From NCBI RefSeq assembly GCF_009936275.1, contig NZ_AP019797.1, positions 1,967,890-2,031,889 of the forward strand: a stretch of DNA of 64,000 bases, in the 5' to 3' direction. A program made the position numbers and the translations under genes. The stretch comes from Rhodothermus marinus. GTDB lineage: Bacteria > Bacteroidota > Rhodothermia > Rhodothermales > Rhodothermaceae. A model generated the notes under the pieces. It was not told the origin of the DNA. It was given only the letters and a program-made list of their open reading frames with translations, and did not search any database. This document shows, piece by piece, positions 27,444-38,927 of this stretch (the stretch's first letter is position 1; every line of letters starts with the position of its first letter).

Positions 27444-28640
27444 ATGACGCAACCGCTCACCACCGCCACGCCAATCGGCGTCGTCGGTGCCGGCACCATG
27501 GGACGCGGCATTGCTCAGGTGGCCGCCACCGTTGGCCACCCGGTCCTGCTTCACGACAGCAATCCCCGGGCACTCGAAGACGCCCGCGCCTACCTGACGC
27601 GCATTCTGGGACGGCTCGTGGAGAAAGGCAAACTGCCCCCCGGGCGGGATGCCGAAATCCTGGGCCGTATTTCGTTCATACGCGACGAACTGCAGCCGCT
27701 GGCCTCCTGCGGGCTGATCATCGAAGCCATTATCGAGGAGCTGGCGGCGAAACAGACCCTTTTTGCGCAACTGGAGCGCCTGGTGGCGCCCGAAGCCATC
27801 CTGGCCACCAACACCTCGTCGCTCTCGGTGACGGCCATTGCCGCCGCCTGTGAGCGTCCGGAGCGCGTGCTCGGGTTGCACTTTTTCAACCCGGCGCCGC
27901 TGATGCCACTCGTCGAAGTGGTGCCCGGGGTGGCCACCGCCGCCGAAGTGGTCGCGCAGGCCCGCGCCCTGATGGAGACCTGGGGCAAATCGCCGGTCGT
28001 CGCCCGCGACACGCCGGGCTTCATTGTCAACCGGGTGGCGCGTCCGTTCTACGGCGAGGCGCTGCGCATCCTGGAGGAAGGGATCGCCGACGTGCCCACC
28101 ATCGACTGGGCCATGCGCACGATCGGCGGCTTCCGGATGGGGCCCTTCGAACTGATGGACCTGATCGGGAACGACATCAACTTCCGGGTGACCGAAACGC
28201 TCTGGAAAGCCTTCTTCTACGAACCGCGCTACCGGCCCTCGTTTACGCAACAGCGCATGGTCGAGGCGGGACGACTGGGCCGCAAAACCGGTCTCGGCTT
28301 CTACGACTACCGGGAAGGCGCCACCAACCCGGAGCCCACCACCGATCCGGCACTCGGCGAGCGCATCTTCCGGCGCATTCTGTCCATGTTGATCAACGAA
28401 GCCGTCGATGCCGTCTTCTGGCGCGTGGCCTCGCCGGCCGACATTGACCGGGCCATGCAACTGGGCGTAAACTATCCGAAGGGCCTGCTGCACTGGGCCG
28501 ACGAACTGGGCCTGGAGACCGTGCTGGGCTGGATGGAAGCACTCTACGATACCTATCGGGAAGATCGCTACCGCCCCAGCCCGCTCTTTCGCCAGATGAT
28601 CGAACGAGGGGCCCGTTTTTTTGAAGAAGCCTCCTCCTGA
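27444..28640 (+). CDS. paaH: 3-hydroxyadipyl-CoA dehydrogenase
   Basis: A 398-residue 3-hydroxyacyl-CoA dehydrogenase. The NAD-binding motif is GVVGAGTMGRGIAQV. The catalytic-domain signature is FNPAPLMPLVEVV with the active His-Glu pair, followed by DTPGFIVNRVARPFYGEALR. A second C-terminal 3HCDH segment (ILSMLINEAVDAVFWRVASP) makes it longer than the 280-residue single-domain form. It oxidises 3-hydroxyadipyl-CoA to 3-oxoadipyl-CoA in this context. It lies between paaG and paaI. Confidence 0.93.
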   Translation: MTQPLTTATPIGVVGAGTMGRGIAQVAATVGHPVLLHDSNPRALEDARAYLTRILGRLVEKGKLPPGRDAEILGRISFIRDELQPLASCGLIIEAIIEELAAKQTLFAQLERLVAPEAILATNTSSLSVTAIAAACERPERVLGLHFFNPAPLMPLVEVVPGVATAAEVVAQARALMETWGKSPVVARDTPGFIVNRVARPFYGEALRILEEGIADVPTIDWAMRTIGGFRMGPFELMDLIGNDINFRVTETLWKAFFYEPRYRPSFTQQRMVEAGRLGRKTGLGFYDYREGATNPEPTTDPALGERIFRRILSMLINEAVDAVFWRVASPADIDRAMQLGVNYPKGLLHWADELGLETVLGWMEALYDTYREDRYRPSPLFRQMIERGARFFEEASS

Positions 28641-28667
28641 CGTAATCGAACCAAACGTAAGCGCCGT

Positions 28668-29108
28668 ATGCCTGCCGAAACTCACGACGAAACCACCACG
28701 CAACGCGCCCGCCAGATTGTGGATCAGATGATGGCGCACGATGCCTTCAGCCAGTGGCTGGGCATCGAAGTGCTGGAGGTTGCGCCGGGCCGGGCCGTCG
28801 TGCGCATGACCGTGCGTCCGGAAATGCTCAACGGCTTTGCCGTGGCGCATGGCGGGATCGCTTTCGCCCTGGCCGACAGTGCGCTGGCCTTCGCCTCGAA
28901 CACCTGCGGCCTGGTGACCATGACGCTGGAAAGCTCGATCTTTTTTGCCACGCCCGTTCGCGCCGGTGACGTGCTCACGGCCACGGCCGAGGAGGTGTCG
29001 GCCGGCAACCGCGTGGCGCTCTACGACGTGGTGGTCACGCGCGCCGACGGCACCCGCGTGGCCTTCGTGCGCGGCACCGTCTACCGCACGAAACAGGCCC
29101 ACGCCTGA
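28668..29108 (+). CDS. paaI: Phenylacetyl-CoA-type thioesterase
   Basis: A 146-residue hotdog-fold thioesterase of the PaaI family. It has the motif NGFAVAHGGIAFALADSALAFASN, in which HGG and the following Asp are catalytic. PaaI hydrolyses stalled CoA esters so that free CoA is not depleted by dead-end intermediates. The first 30 residues are helical (ETHDETTTQRARQIVDQM), as is usual for the family. It lies 27 bases after paaH and 51 bases before paaJ. Confidence 0.93.
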   Translation: MPAETHDETTTQRARQIVDQMMAHDAFSQWLGIEVLEVAPGRAVVRMTVRPEMLNGFAVAHGGIAFALADSALAFASNTCGLVTMTLESSIFFATPVRAGDVLTATAEEVSAGNRVALYDVVVTRADGTRVAFVRGTVYRTKQAHA

Positions 29109-29119
29109 TCCGTTTCTTC

Positions 29120-29131
29120 GGAAGCGCTTTC
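29120..29131 (+). promoter_or_regulatory. Candidate operator before paaJ
   Basis: GGAAGCGCTTTC, the best fit to the shared 12-bp palindrome, lies in the 51-base gap between paaI and paaJ, 28 bases before the paaJ ATG at 29160. No clear -7 box precedes it. It may control an internal promoter or act as a secondary site. Confidence 0.45.
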
Positions 29132-29159
29132 TATTCCATCGAAAAACCTCCCCTGTTGT

Positions 29160-30368
29160 ATGCGGGACGCCTATATCATCGACGGCGTGCGGACGCCCAT
29201 CGGCCGCCTGGGCGGCGCCCTGGCCACCGTCCGGGCCGACGACCTGGCCGCCCACGTGCTGCGCGCCCTGCTGGATCGCCACCCCGAACTCGACCCGGCC
29301 GCCATCGACGACGTGTACATGGGCTGCGCCAACCAGGCCGGTGAAGACAACCGCAACGTGGCCCGCATGGCACTGCTGCTGGCCGACCTGCCCCCCAGTG
29401 TGCCGGGGGTCACGATCAACCGACTCTGCGCCTCCGGCATGAGCGCCGTGGTGGAAGCCGCCCGCGCCATCCGGGCAGGCGACGGCGACCTCTACCTGGC
29501 CGGCGGCATCGAACACATGACGCGCGCGCCCTTCGTGCTCTCCAAAGCCAGCCGCCCCTTCGGGCGCGACGTCGAACTCTACGACACGAGCCTGGGCTGG
29601 CGCTTCGTCCATCCGAAAATGGAAGCCCGCTACGGCGCCGAGCCCATGGGCTGCACCGCCGAAAACCTCGTGGAACGGTACGGCATCGCCCGTGAGGATC
29701 AGGATCTGTTCGCCTACCGCTCCCACAAAAAGGCGGCCGCTGCCCGCGAGCAAGGGCGCTTCGCGCTGGAGATCGTACCCGTCGAAGCCCCCCAGCCCAA
29801 AGGCCCGCCCCGGCTGGTAAAAGACGACGAGCACATTCGCCCGGACACCACGCTCGAAGCGCTCGCCAAGCTACCGCCCGTCTTCCGCAAAGGGGGCACC
29901 GTGACGGCAGGCAATTCCTCCGGCCTCAACGACGGCGCCTGCGCGCTGCTGCTGGCCTCGGAAGAGGCCGTCCGCCGCTTCAACCTGAAGCCGAAGGCCC
30001 GCATCGTTAGCGCGGCCGTCGTCGGTGTGGAGCCGCGCATCATGGGCATTGGACCGGTCGAAGCCGCCCGCCGCGCCCTCCGACAGGCCGGCCTGAGTTT
30101 AGACGATCTGGATGTCATCGAACTCAACGAAGCCTTTGCCGCCCAGGTGCTGGCCTGCACGCGGCAATGGGGTCTGGCCGACGACGACCCGCGCCTGAAT
30201 CCCAACGGCGGCGCCATTGCACTTGGCCACCCGCTGGGCATGTCGGGCGCCCGACTGATCCTGACGGCCACCGTCGAGCTGGAGCAACGACAGGCCCGCT
30301 ACGCGCTCTGTACGCTCTGCGTGGGCGTCGGACAGGGGATGGCGACCGTGATCGAACGCATTGCTTAA
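29160..30368 (+). CDS. paaJ: 3-oxoadipyl-CoA thiolase
   Basis: A 402-residue thiolase with nucleophile Cys in NRLCASGMSAV, His in GHPLGMSGARL and the second Cys in TLCVGVGQGMA. The start MRDAYIIDGVRTPIGRLGGAL and the segment LGWRFVHPKMEARYGAEPMG are characteristic of PaaJ/PcaF. It cleaves 3-oxoadipyl-CoA to succinyl-CoA and acetyl-CoA, and in the phenylacetate pathway also 3-oxo-5,6-dehydrosuberyl-CoA. It is flanked by paaI and paaY. Confidence 0.96.
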   Translation: MRDAYIIDGVRTPIGRLGGALATVRADDLAAHVLRALLDRHPELDPAAIDDVYMGCANQAGEDNRNVARMALLLADLPPSVPGVTINRLCASGMSAVVEAARAIRAGDGDLYLAGGIEHMTRAPFVLSKASRPFGRDVELYDTSLGWRFVHPKMEARYGAEPMGCTAENLVERYGIAREDQDLFAYRSHKKAAAAREQGRFALEIVPVEAPQPKGPPRLVKDDEHIRPDTTLEALAKLPPVFRKGGTVTAGNSSGLNDGACALLLASEEAVRRFNLKPKARIVSAAVVGVEPRIMGIGPVEAARRALRQAGLSLDDLDVIELNEAFAAQVLACTRQWGLADDDPRLNPNGGAIALGHPLGMSGARLILTATVELEQRQARYALCTLCVGVGQGMATVIERIA

Positions 30369-30380
30369 CCAAAAACTGCC

Positions 30381-30995
30381 ATGGCCAACATCTTCGAATT
30401 TGAAGGCTTTCGCCCCGTCATCCACGAAAGTGCCTTCATTCATCCCAACGCGACGGTGATCGGCAACGTCATCATCGGCCGCAACGTGTACGTGGCCGCC
30501 GGTGCCGTCATCCGGGGCGACTGGGGCGAGATCATTATCGAGGACGGCTGCAACGTGCAGGAAAACTGCGTCATCCACATGTTTCCCGGCGTGACCGTCC
30601 ACCTGGAAGAATCCGCGCACATCGGCCACGGCGCCATCATCCACGGCGCCCGGATCGGCCGCAATGCGCTGGTGGGCATGAATGCTGTCGTCATGGACCA
30701 TGCCGTGGTAGGCGCGGGGAGCATCGTGGGGGCGCTGACGCTGGTACCGGAGCGCATGGAAATCCCCGAGCGCAAGATCGCCGTGGGCGTTCCGGCCCGC
30801 ATCGTGGGCGACGTGAGCGACGAGCGCCTGGCCTGGAAGACGGCCGGCACCCGGCTCTATCAGCAGCTTCCGGAGCAATTGCGCCGGAGCCTGCGGCCCT
30901 GCGAGCCCCTGCGTGAAGTGCCGCCCGACCGCCCGAAAATGGAAGCCATCTACAAGACGTTTCGCGAAACGCTGGCCGAACAGCAAGCGCGCTGA
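30381..30995 (+). CDS. paaY: Phenylacetate-pathway hexapeptide protein PaaY
   Basis: A 204-residue left-handed beta-helix protein of the gamma-carbonic-anhydrase superfamily. It has the zinc-binding pattern IHMFPG, HIGHGAIIHGA and the start FEGFRPVIHESAFIHPNATVIG typical of PaaY. Family members act as thioesterases on dead-end CoA adducts of the phenylacetate pathway. It is 12 bases after paaJ. The C-terminal tail (RPKMEAIYKTFRETLAEQ) is helical and matches PaaY rather than YrdA. Confidence 0.93.
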   Translation: MANIFEFEGFRPVIHESAFIHPNATVIGNVIIGRNVYVAAGAVIRGDWGEIIIEDGCNVQENCVIHMFPGVTVHLEESAHIGHGAIIHGARIGRNALVGMNAVVMDHAVVGAGSIVGALTLVPERMEIPERKIAVGVPARIVGDVSDERLAWKTAGTRLYQQLPEQLRRSLRPCEPLREVPPDRPKMEAIYKTFRETLAEQQAR

Positions 30996-31030
30996 AACGC
31001 CTCCCTCAGAACCAACCCGCAAGAAATGCC

Positions 31031-33103
31031 ATGGAAACGACCGTCTATCTCGGCAAGGTGCAGAGCTTTGCACAGGGACGCTGGCACACGCCTTCGGGCG
31101 AAGGCCGCCCTGTGTACCATGCGGTCACCGGCGAACCCATCGCCGAGATCTCCAGCGAAGGGCTGGACTTCAAAGGCATGCTGGACTACGCCCGCACCGT
31201 GGGCGGCCCCGGGCTCCGCCAGATGACCTTCCACGAACGCGCCCGCATGCTCAAGGCACTAGCCCTCTATCTCAACGAACACAGGGCCGAGCTGTACGAA
31301 CTGTCGCGGGCTACCGGCGCCACGAAGCAGGACGCCTGGCTCGACATCGACGGCGGCATCGGAACGTTTTTCGTCTATGCCAGCAAAGGCCGTCGCGAGC
31401 TGCCCGACGAACGCTTCCTGCTCGAAGGCGAACCCGAACGCATCTCGCGCGGTGGGACTTTTCTGGGCCACCATCTGCTCGTGCCGCTCGAAGGTGTGGC
31501 CGTCCACATCAACGCCTTCAACTTCCCCTGCTGGGGCATGCTGGAAAAACTGGCCCCCACGTTCCTGGCCGGCATGCCCGCCATCGTCAAGCCGGCTTCG
31601 GTTACGGCCTACGTGGCCGAGCGGGTCGTCCGCCTCATGCTCGAATCGGGGATCCTGCCCGAAGGTGCCCTCCAGCTCATCTGCGGCGGCGTGGGCGACC
31701 TGTTCGAGCACCTGACCGGCCAGGACGTCGTGACCTTTACGGGATCGGCCGAAACCGGTCTGCGGCTGAAGTCGCACCCCACCATCCTGCGCGAAGCGGT
31801 GCGCTTCAACATGGAGGCCGACTCGCTCAACTTCTCCATGCTCGGCCCTGACGTCACGCCCGACATGCCGGAGTTCGAGCTGTTCATCAACGAGGTGGTC
31901 CGGGAAATGACGATCAAGACGGGCCAGCGATGCACGGCGATTCGCCGCACGCTGGTACCGGCCGACCGGGTCGATGCCGTGCTCGAAGCGCTCATCAGCC
32001 GCCTGCGCGAAGTGGTGGTGGGCGACCCGGCCAACGAGCGCGTCCAGATGGGACCGCTCGTGAGCCGCGATCAGGTGGCCGAGGTGCAGGCGCGCCTGCA
32101 GGAGCTGGCCACGGCCGGTGAGATCGTCTGCGGCCGCGACGGCTTTACCGTGGTGGATGCCGATCCCGAACGCGGCGCCTTCTTCCCGCCGACGCTGCTT
32201 TACTGCGCCCACCCCTTCGAGCATACGGCCCCGCACGAAGTGGAGGCCTTCGGGCCGGTCAACACGGTCATGCCCTACGGAGACCTGGACGAAGCCATCC
32301 GGCTGGCCCGCATGGGACGCGGAAGCCTGGTCGGCTCGCTGGTGACGGCCGATCCGGACGTGGCCCGCACGGTCGTGTTCGGCACGGCACCTTACCACGG
32401 CCGCCTGCTGATCCTCAACCGGGAATGCGCAAAAGAAAACACCGGCCACGGCTCGCCGCTGCCCCATCTGATACACGGTGGACCCGGCCGCGCGGGCGGC
32501 GGCGAAGAGATGGGCGGCATCCGCGGCCTCTATCGCTACATGCAGCGCACCGCAATCCAGGGCTCGCCCGACATGCTGACGGCCATCGGCAACCAGTGGA
32601 TGCCCGGCGCTTCGCGACCGGAGGCCGACGTACACCCCTTCCGCAAGTACTTCGATGAGCTGCGCATCGGCGAAACCTACACGACCGCCCGACGCACCGT
32701 CACCGAGGCCGACATCGTCAACTTTGCGGGCGTCAGCGGCGACTTCTTCTATGCGCACATGGACGAACTGGCCGCACGCGAAAGTGACGTCTTCCAGGGA
32801 CGCGTGGCGCACGGCTACTTCGTGCTCTCGGCCGCGGCCGGCCTGTTCGTCGATCCGCGTCCGGGTCCGGTGCTGGCCAACTACGGCCTGGAAAACCTGC
32901 GCTTCACGAAGCCGGTCCGCCCGGGCGATACGATCCAGGCCCGGCTGACGGTAAAGCAGAAAATCCCGCGCGAAGCCCGCGAAGGCGAGCGACCCAGTGG
33001 CGTCGTCCGCTGGCACGTGGATGTGACAAACCAGGACGACGAGCTGGTCGCCACCTACGACATCCTGACGCTGGTGGCCCGCCGCCCCGAGCCGGAAGCC
33101 TGA
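31031..33103 (+). CDS. paaZ: Bifunctional oxepin-CoA hydrolase / semialdehyde dehydrogenase
   Basis: A 690-residue fusion that opens the oxepin ring and oxidises the resulting aldehyde. Residues about 1-530 form an aldehyde dehydrogenase ([28 protein letters not shown], and the catalytic Cys in [11 protein letters not shown]). Residues about 545-690 form a MaoC-like hotdog hydratase ([39 protein letters not shown] in outline, with the Asp/His pair). Both active sites look intact. It ends the paaGHIJYZ run and is followed by a strong terminator. Confidence 0.96.
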   Translation: METTVYLGKVQSFAQGRWHTPSGEGRPVYHAVTGEPIAEISSEGLDFKGMLDYARTVGGPGLRQMTFHERARMLKALALYLNEHRAELYELSRATGATKQDAWLDIDGGIGTFFVYASKGRRELPDERFLLEGEPERISRGGTFLGHHLLVPLEGVAVHINAFNFPCWGMLEKLAPTFLAGMPAIVKPASVTAYVAERVVRLMLESGILPEGALQLICGGVGDLFEHLTGQDVVTFTGSAETGLRLKSHPTILREAVRFNMEADSLNFSMLGPDVTPDMPEFELFINEVVREMTIKTGQRCTAIRRTLVPADRVDAVLEALISRLREVVVGDPANERVQMGPLVSRDQVAEVQARLQELATAGEIVCGRDGFTVVDADPERGAFFPPTLLYCAHPFEHTAPHEVEAFGPVNTVMPYGDLDEAIRLARMGRGSLVGSLVTADPDVARTVVFGTAPYHGRLLILNRECAKENTGHGSPLPHLIHGGPGRAGGGEEMGGIRGLYRYMQRTAIQGSPDMLTAIGNQWMPGASRPEADVHPFRKYFDELRIGETYTTARRTVTEADIVNFAGVSGDFFYAHMDELAARESDVFQGRVAHGYFVLSAAAGLFVDPRPGPVLANYGLENLRFTKPVRPGDTIQARLTVKQKIPREAREGERPSGVVRWHVDVTNQDDELVATYDILTLVARRPEPEA

Positions 33104-33111
33104 GAGGTCAT

Positions 33112-33159
33112 CCCCCGCCATGCGCGGCTACAGGGCCCGCATGGCGGGGGTAAATTTTT
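33112..33159 (+). terminator. Intrinsic terminator after paaZ
   Basis: A perfect 13-bp stem, CCCCCGCCATGCG (33112-33124) and CGCATGGCGGGGG (33138-33150), has a 13-base loop and is followed by TAAATTTTT. It closes the paa operon 8 bases after the paaZ stop. Confidence 0.88.
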
Positions 33160-33243
33160 CGGATCTGGACGGTTGCGTAACAAGATCCGTTTGAACCCGG
33201 AGGGATTCGCGTCGTAAATTTCTGTGGAAGCTCTTCCGACGCG

Positions 33244-33798
33244 ATGACGGACCTCCTTTTTGAAGACCTGCAGATGCTCCGGCATCTTCGCCGGCGGGCG
33301 GCATGGACGGTGGTCGTTGCCGCGGTCGGCTTCGTGGGCGGTCTGGTGCTGCTGAGCGCGTTCAGTCGTCATCGCATCGCGGATCTCTCCGTGGCCGGAC
33401 TTCTCTGCCTGGTGTGGGGTAGCCTGACGGCCTGGGCAGCGCTGCGGCTCTATCGCCTCCAGCATCAGGTCTGGCGTCTGCGGCTTTCCGAAACCGGAAT
33501 GACCGGGTACGACTATGGTCGCCATGCCTGGACGATCGACTGGGTGCATGTCGATCGTCTGAACCTGACCGACGAAGGGCTGCGTGTGGAAACGTTCGAC
33601 GGTCGGCACCTGCTCGTCCCGAACTGGCACGCCGATTTTTCCGCACTCGGCCATGCGCTGCTCGACTACGCGGAGCATCTCGGCTGCCCCCTTTACCTGA
33701 ATGGCCGACCTTTTGAATCCGTCGATCTGCGCACGCTGCTGCCCCTGCCGCCCGAAGTGGCCGTGCCGACCGACTCGCCGCGCCAGCCCTCCCGTTAA
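33244..33798 (+). CDS. Two-helix membrane protein with PH-like cytoplasmic domain
   Basis: A 184-residue protein with two adjacent membrane helices near residues 20-70 (TVVVAAVGFVGGLVLLSAF and a helix ending in AWAALRLY). A beta-rich soluble part follows (WRLRLSETGMTGYDYGRHAWTIDWVHVDRL), which looks like a bacterial PH/YcxB-type domain. No family is claimed with certainty. Upstream there is a possible -7 box, TAAATTTC (33215-33222), and a near-palindrome, GGAAGCTCTTCC (33226-33237), loosely like the paa operator but without the central CG. Confidence 0.65.
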   Translation: MTDLLFEDLQMLRHLRRRAAWTVVVAAVGFVGGLVLLSAFSRHRIADLSVAGLLCLVWGSLTAWAALRLYRLQHQVWRLRLSETGMTGYDYGRHAWTIDWVHVDRLNLTDEGLRVETFDGRHLLVPNWHADFSALGHALLDYAEHLGCPLYLNGRPFESVDLRTLLPLPPEVAVPTDSPRQPSR

Positions 33799-33875
33799 AC
33801 GGCAACGAAAAGCGCCTTCGAGGGGAAACGCCGGGTTGTTCAGGGCGTAGGGACCTCTCGATCCTCAATTCCGCG

Positions 33876-34295
33876 ATGTATCCGGCCATGCGGCTTCTTC
33901 GACTCGGCGGCGGACTGCTCTGCACCGGCCTGGGCTTTCTGGGCATCGTGCTGCCTGTGCTGCCGGCCACGCCGTTCTTTCTGCTGGCCGCCTACTTTTT
34001 TGCCCGGAGCAGCCCGCGCCTCGAGCAATGGCTGCTGGATCTGCCCCGGATTGGCCCCTCGATCCGCGCCTATCGCGCCGGTCTCGGCATCCCTCGCCGC
34101 ACCAAGTGGTGGGCGACGGCAATCATCGTCGTTTCGATTCTGCTGAGCGCCTGGCGCCTGCCCGTGCCGGCCGCCCGGGTGCTGGTGATCGCGCTCGGCG
34201 CCATCGGCATCTGGTACATCCACCGACGCGTCCCCACCCGCGAAGACGTGCTGGCCCGACGCGATCCGAACGATCTACCCGACCTGCCCGGCTAA
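33876..34295 (+). CDS. DUF454 (YbaN-like) inner-membrane protein
   Basis: A 139-residue protein with the DUF454 signature: LGFLGIVLPVLPATPFFLLAAYFFARSSPR in outline, then WLLDLPRIGPSIRAYRAG. Two further hydrophobic segments follow (WWATAIIVVSILLSAWRL, VLVIALGAIGIWYI). The family's function is unknown. An alternative start is the ATG at 33888. It follows the previous membrane gene by 78 bases and overlaps the convergent deacetylase stop by 4 bases. Confidence 0.85.
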   Translation: MYPAMRLLRLGGGLLCTGLGFLGIVLPVLPATPFFLLAAYFFARSSPRLEQWLLDLPRIGPSIRAYRAGLGIPRRTKWWATAIIVVSILLSAWRLPVPAARVLVIALGAIGIWYIHRRVPTREDVLARRDPNDLPDLPG

Positions 34296-35728
34296 CGCCA
34301 ATTTTTGATCGCCGATTGCAGATCGGCGATGAAGGCGCCCTTTGCGCTGGCCTGCTGCAGCGTCCGCTCGAAGTGGGCACCCCAGCCGGGAAAGTCGCGC
34401 TCGTCCCAGAGCGTGTTGTGCCAGAGCGCCACGCACACGCCTCCATAGCGTCGACAGGCTTCGAGCAGCGTCTCGGTTGCACGGAGCGCTTCGTCCGCTC
34501 CCAGCTCGCGCCGCACGAACAGCACCGACTCCATGACGGCCAGTGGCATTTCCCAGAGTGGCAGCGGCGCGTTGGCCGCTACGTCGAAGAGCTGAAACGG
34601 CAGGCAGGTGCCCCGCCGGAATCCTTCGTGATCGGACCAGCCCAGCGTGCTGTCGATCCGGAAGCCGGCCGTGGCCAGGATCCGCGGCGTCGTCGGTTCG
34701 ATCCAGCGGAGATAGTGCGTGCGCACCGACAGCGGCGGACGGTCCAGCAGGGCCGCCAGACGATCGCGCTCGCGCCTCAGGTGTCCGAGATGCAGGGCGG
34801 CGTGGTAGCTTGGATGCAGACCGACTTCCATTCCGGCCGCCTGCAGTGCTTCGATCCACCGGCGCGCGGTTCGCCCGAGCGGATAGCCCACGTCATGGGC
34901 GCTCGTGGCCCCGGCTTTGAAGAAAAAAGTGCCTGTTCCGAGTGGCTGGAGTTGCGCGACAATGCGCCGAAAAGCCCGACGAAACGGATCCGGGCGCCCG
35001 AGCATTTCGCCGGTCACCCCGAGCAGCCGCTTCAGGCGGGCGCCCGGCGATTGGCGCGAAAGGTTTCGGAACGGGTACAGAAAAAACTCCCGATACAGGA
35101 TGCCCGGCCGCCACTTGCGGAGGTAGTCGATGTCGATCGTCGGGCAGAGCGCCCAGGGCTGTCCGTGCCAGCGACGCGGCCGCACCGGCACCCCTCGCTG
35201 CCCCAGCATCCGGGCCAGTGCCGCGCGGGTGGCCTCGACGGGCGGTTGCGTGGCGATGCCCAGTCTGGCCTGCAGCGAATCGGCAAAGCGTGCGCGGCCG
35301 TGCTCGTCGCGCGCCCGGTTCGTGTGTTCCTGCCAGCCTGCCAGCCAGAAAAAAACGGAAGCGACCGGGTCGTCGGCCGAGCCGTCCGGGTGCCCGAACA
35401 GCGCCGGCCAGCACTCCGTGCCGTTCCACCGCCAGCGGACGCGCGCGGCCGCATAGGGCACGCCGGCGGCGAAATAAGCCGGTATCGTCTCATGAAGCGG
35501 GAGCGCCAGCACACCGTCTGGCCATCCCTTGGCAACCGGCCCGTAGTAGATGCCCGTGCCCAGCGCCTTCAGCGATGGACGATCGACCCAGCGCGGCGCC
35601 CAGCCCAGCGGCAGCAGCAGCATCCGGAGCGCATAGGCCGCCTTCGGGAGCCAGTCCGCCGGCCCTTCCACACAGCAGGGCAGGTAGCCGAGCGTCGGAG
35701 CAGGATCGAAGGGCGCGGGACCGGCCAT
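34292..35728 (-). CDS. Polysaccharide deacetylase-like protein
   Basis: A 478-residue protein. Its C-terminal half carries NodB-type features: a metal-binding TIDIDY near residue 195 and GLHPSYHA, resembling the HSxxH motif. The N-terminal half (GPVAKGWPDGVLALPLHETI, VRWRWNGTECWPALFGHPDG) matches the extra domain of large Bacteroidota deacetylase-like proteins involved in surface polysaccharide. No signal peptide is evident. The catalytic base arrangement is not certain, so activity is inferred only. Confidence 0.72.
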   Translation of the reverse strand: MAGPAPFDPAPTLGYLPCCVEGPADWLPKAAYALRMLLLPLGWAPRWVDRPSLKALGTGIYYGPVAKGWPDGVLALPLHETIPAYFAAGVPYAAARVRWRWNGTECWPALFGHPDGSADDPVASVFFWLAGWQEHTNRARDEHGRARFADSLQARLGIATQPPVEATRAALARMLGQRGVPVRPRRWHGQPWALCPTIDIDYLRKWRPGILYREFFLYPFRNLSRQSPGARLKRLLGVTGEMLGRPDPFRRAFRRIVAQLQPLGTGTFFFKAGATSAHDVGYPLGRTARRWIEALQAAGMEVGLHPSYHAALHLGHLRRERDRLAALLDRPPLSVRTHYLRWIEPTTPRILATAGFRIDSTLGWSDHEGFRRGTCLPFQLFDVAANAPLPLWEMPLAVMESVLFVRRELGADEALRATETLLEACRRYGGVCVALWHNTLWDERDFPGWGAHFERTLQQASAKGAFIADLQSAIKNWR

Positions 35729-35741
35729 ACGGGACGTGCGC

Positions 35742-38603
<2,862 letters not shown>

Positions 38604-38781
38604 GGGCTGCGTTTCCTCGCGCTGATGGCCATTGTTCAAGCCGAAAGGAAACGCTGCATCCTCCGCCGAAGTGCCCGTCGGTCTCACCGCTCCTTACAAC
38701 CTTCCCTTATATGGGATCGCTGATTTACTGGTGCATGAGGGGCCACACCCCATGTGACGGACGTGATCCGACGGGTATGAT

Positions 38782-38808
38782 CGGGCGGACACAGTGGTCC
38801 GTCCCTAC
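38782..38808 (-). repeat. REP-like palindromic element, copy A
   Basis: Read on the reverse strand, this 27-base element begins GTAGGGACGGACC and forms an imperfect 8-bp hairpin with a 6-base loop. It matches copy B at 22 of 27 positions. One of the differences is a compensatory base-pair swap in the stem. The arrangement (two inverted copies 25 bases apart in an intergenic space) resembles a BIME. Confidence 0.7.
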
Positions 38809-38833
38809 GGGATGGGGAAAACGTCAGGGATCT

Positions 38834-38860
38834 GCAGGGGCGCACCGCTGTGTGCGCCCG
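38834..38860 (+). repeat. REP-like palindromic element, copy B
   Basis: This 27-base element begins GCAGGGGCGCACC and contains a perfect 8-bp stem GGGCGCAC/GTGCGCCC (38838-38845 with 38852-38859) and loop CGCTGT. It is the inverted partner of copy A. It might also act as a transcription end for the propeller gene, but it lacks a U-tract. Confidence 0.7.
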
Positions 38861-38927
38861 TGCTTTCTCACATGCACCATGATTTTCCAGAAATCGTATC
38901 ACAGCCACCGTTGAGCTTTTATCCCGC

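Larger units (their letters stand above)
38604..38927. other. Intergenic region between alaS and propeller gene
   Basis: These 324 bases hold the alaS leader and no convincing gene. Near 38733-38754 lies a small hairpin (CATGAGGGG ccaca CCCCATG). Two inverted copies of a 27-base REP-like hairpin follow at 38782-38808 and 38834-38860. Short open frames here are not supported. Confidence 0.7.

Noticed and set aside
26607..29834. A 1075-codon reverse frame across paaG-paaH-paaI-paaJ
   Set aside because: It lies opposite four genes with intact catalytic motifs, and its translation is low-complexity Gly/His/Arg-rich sequence.
33226..33237. GGAAGCTCTTCC before the two-helix membrane protein as a paa-type site
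   Set aside because: It lacks the central CG of the other sites and precedes a gene with no catabolic link.
38711..38914. A 67-codon forward ORF between alaS and the propeller gene
   Set aside because: It runs through the two REP-like hairpins, has no ribosome site and has an unlikely composition.
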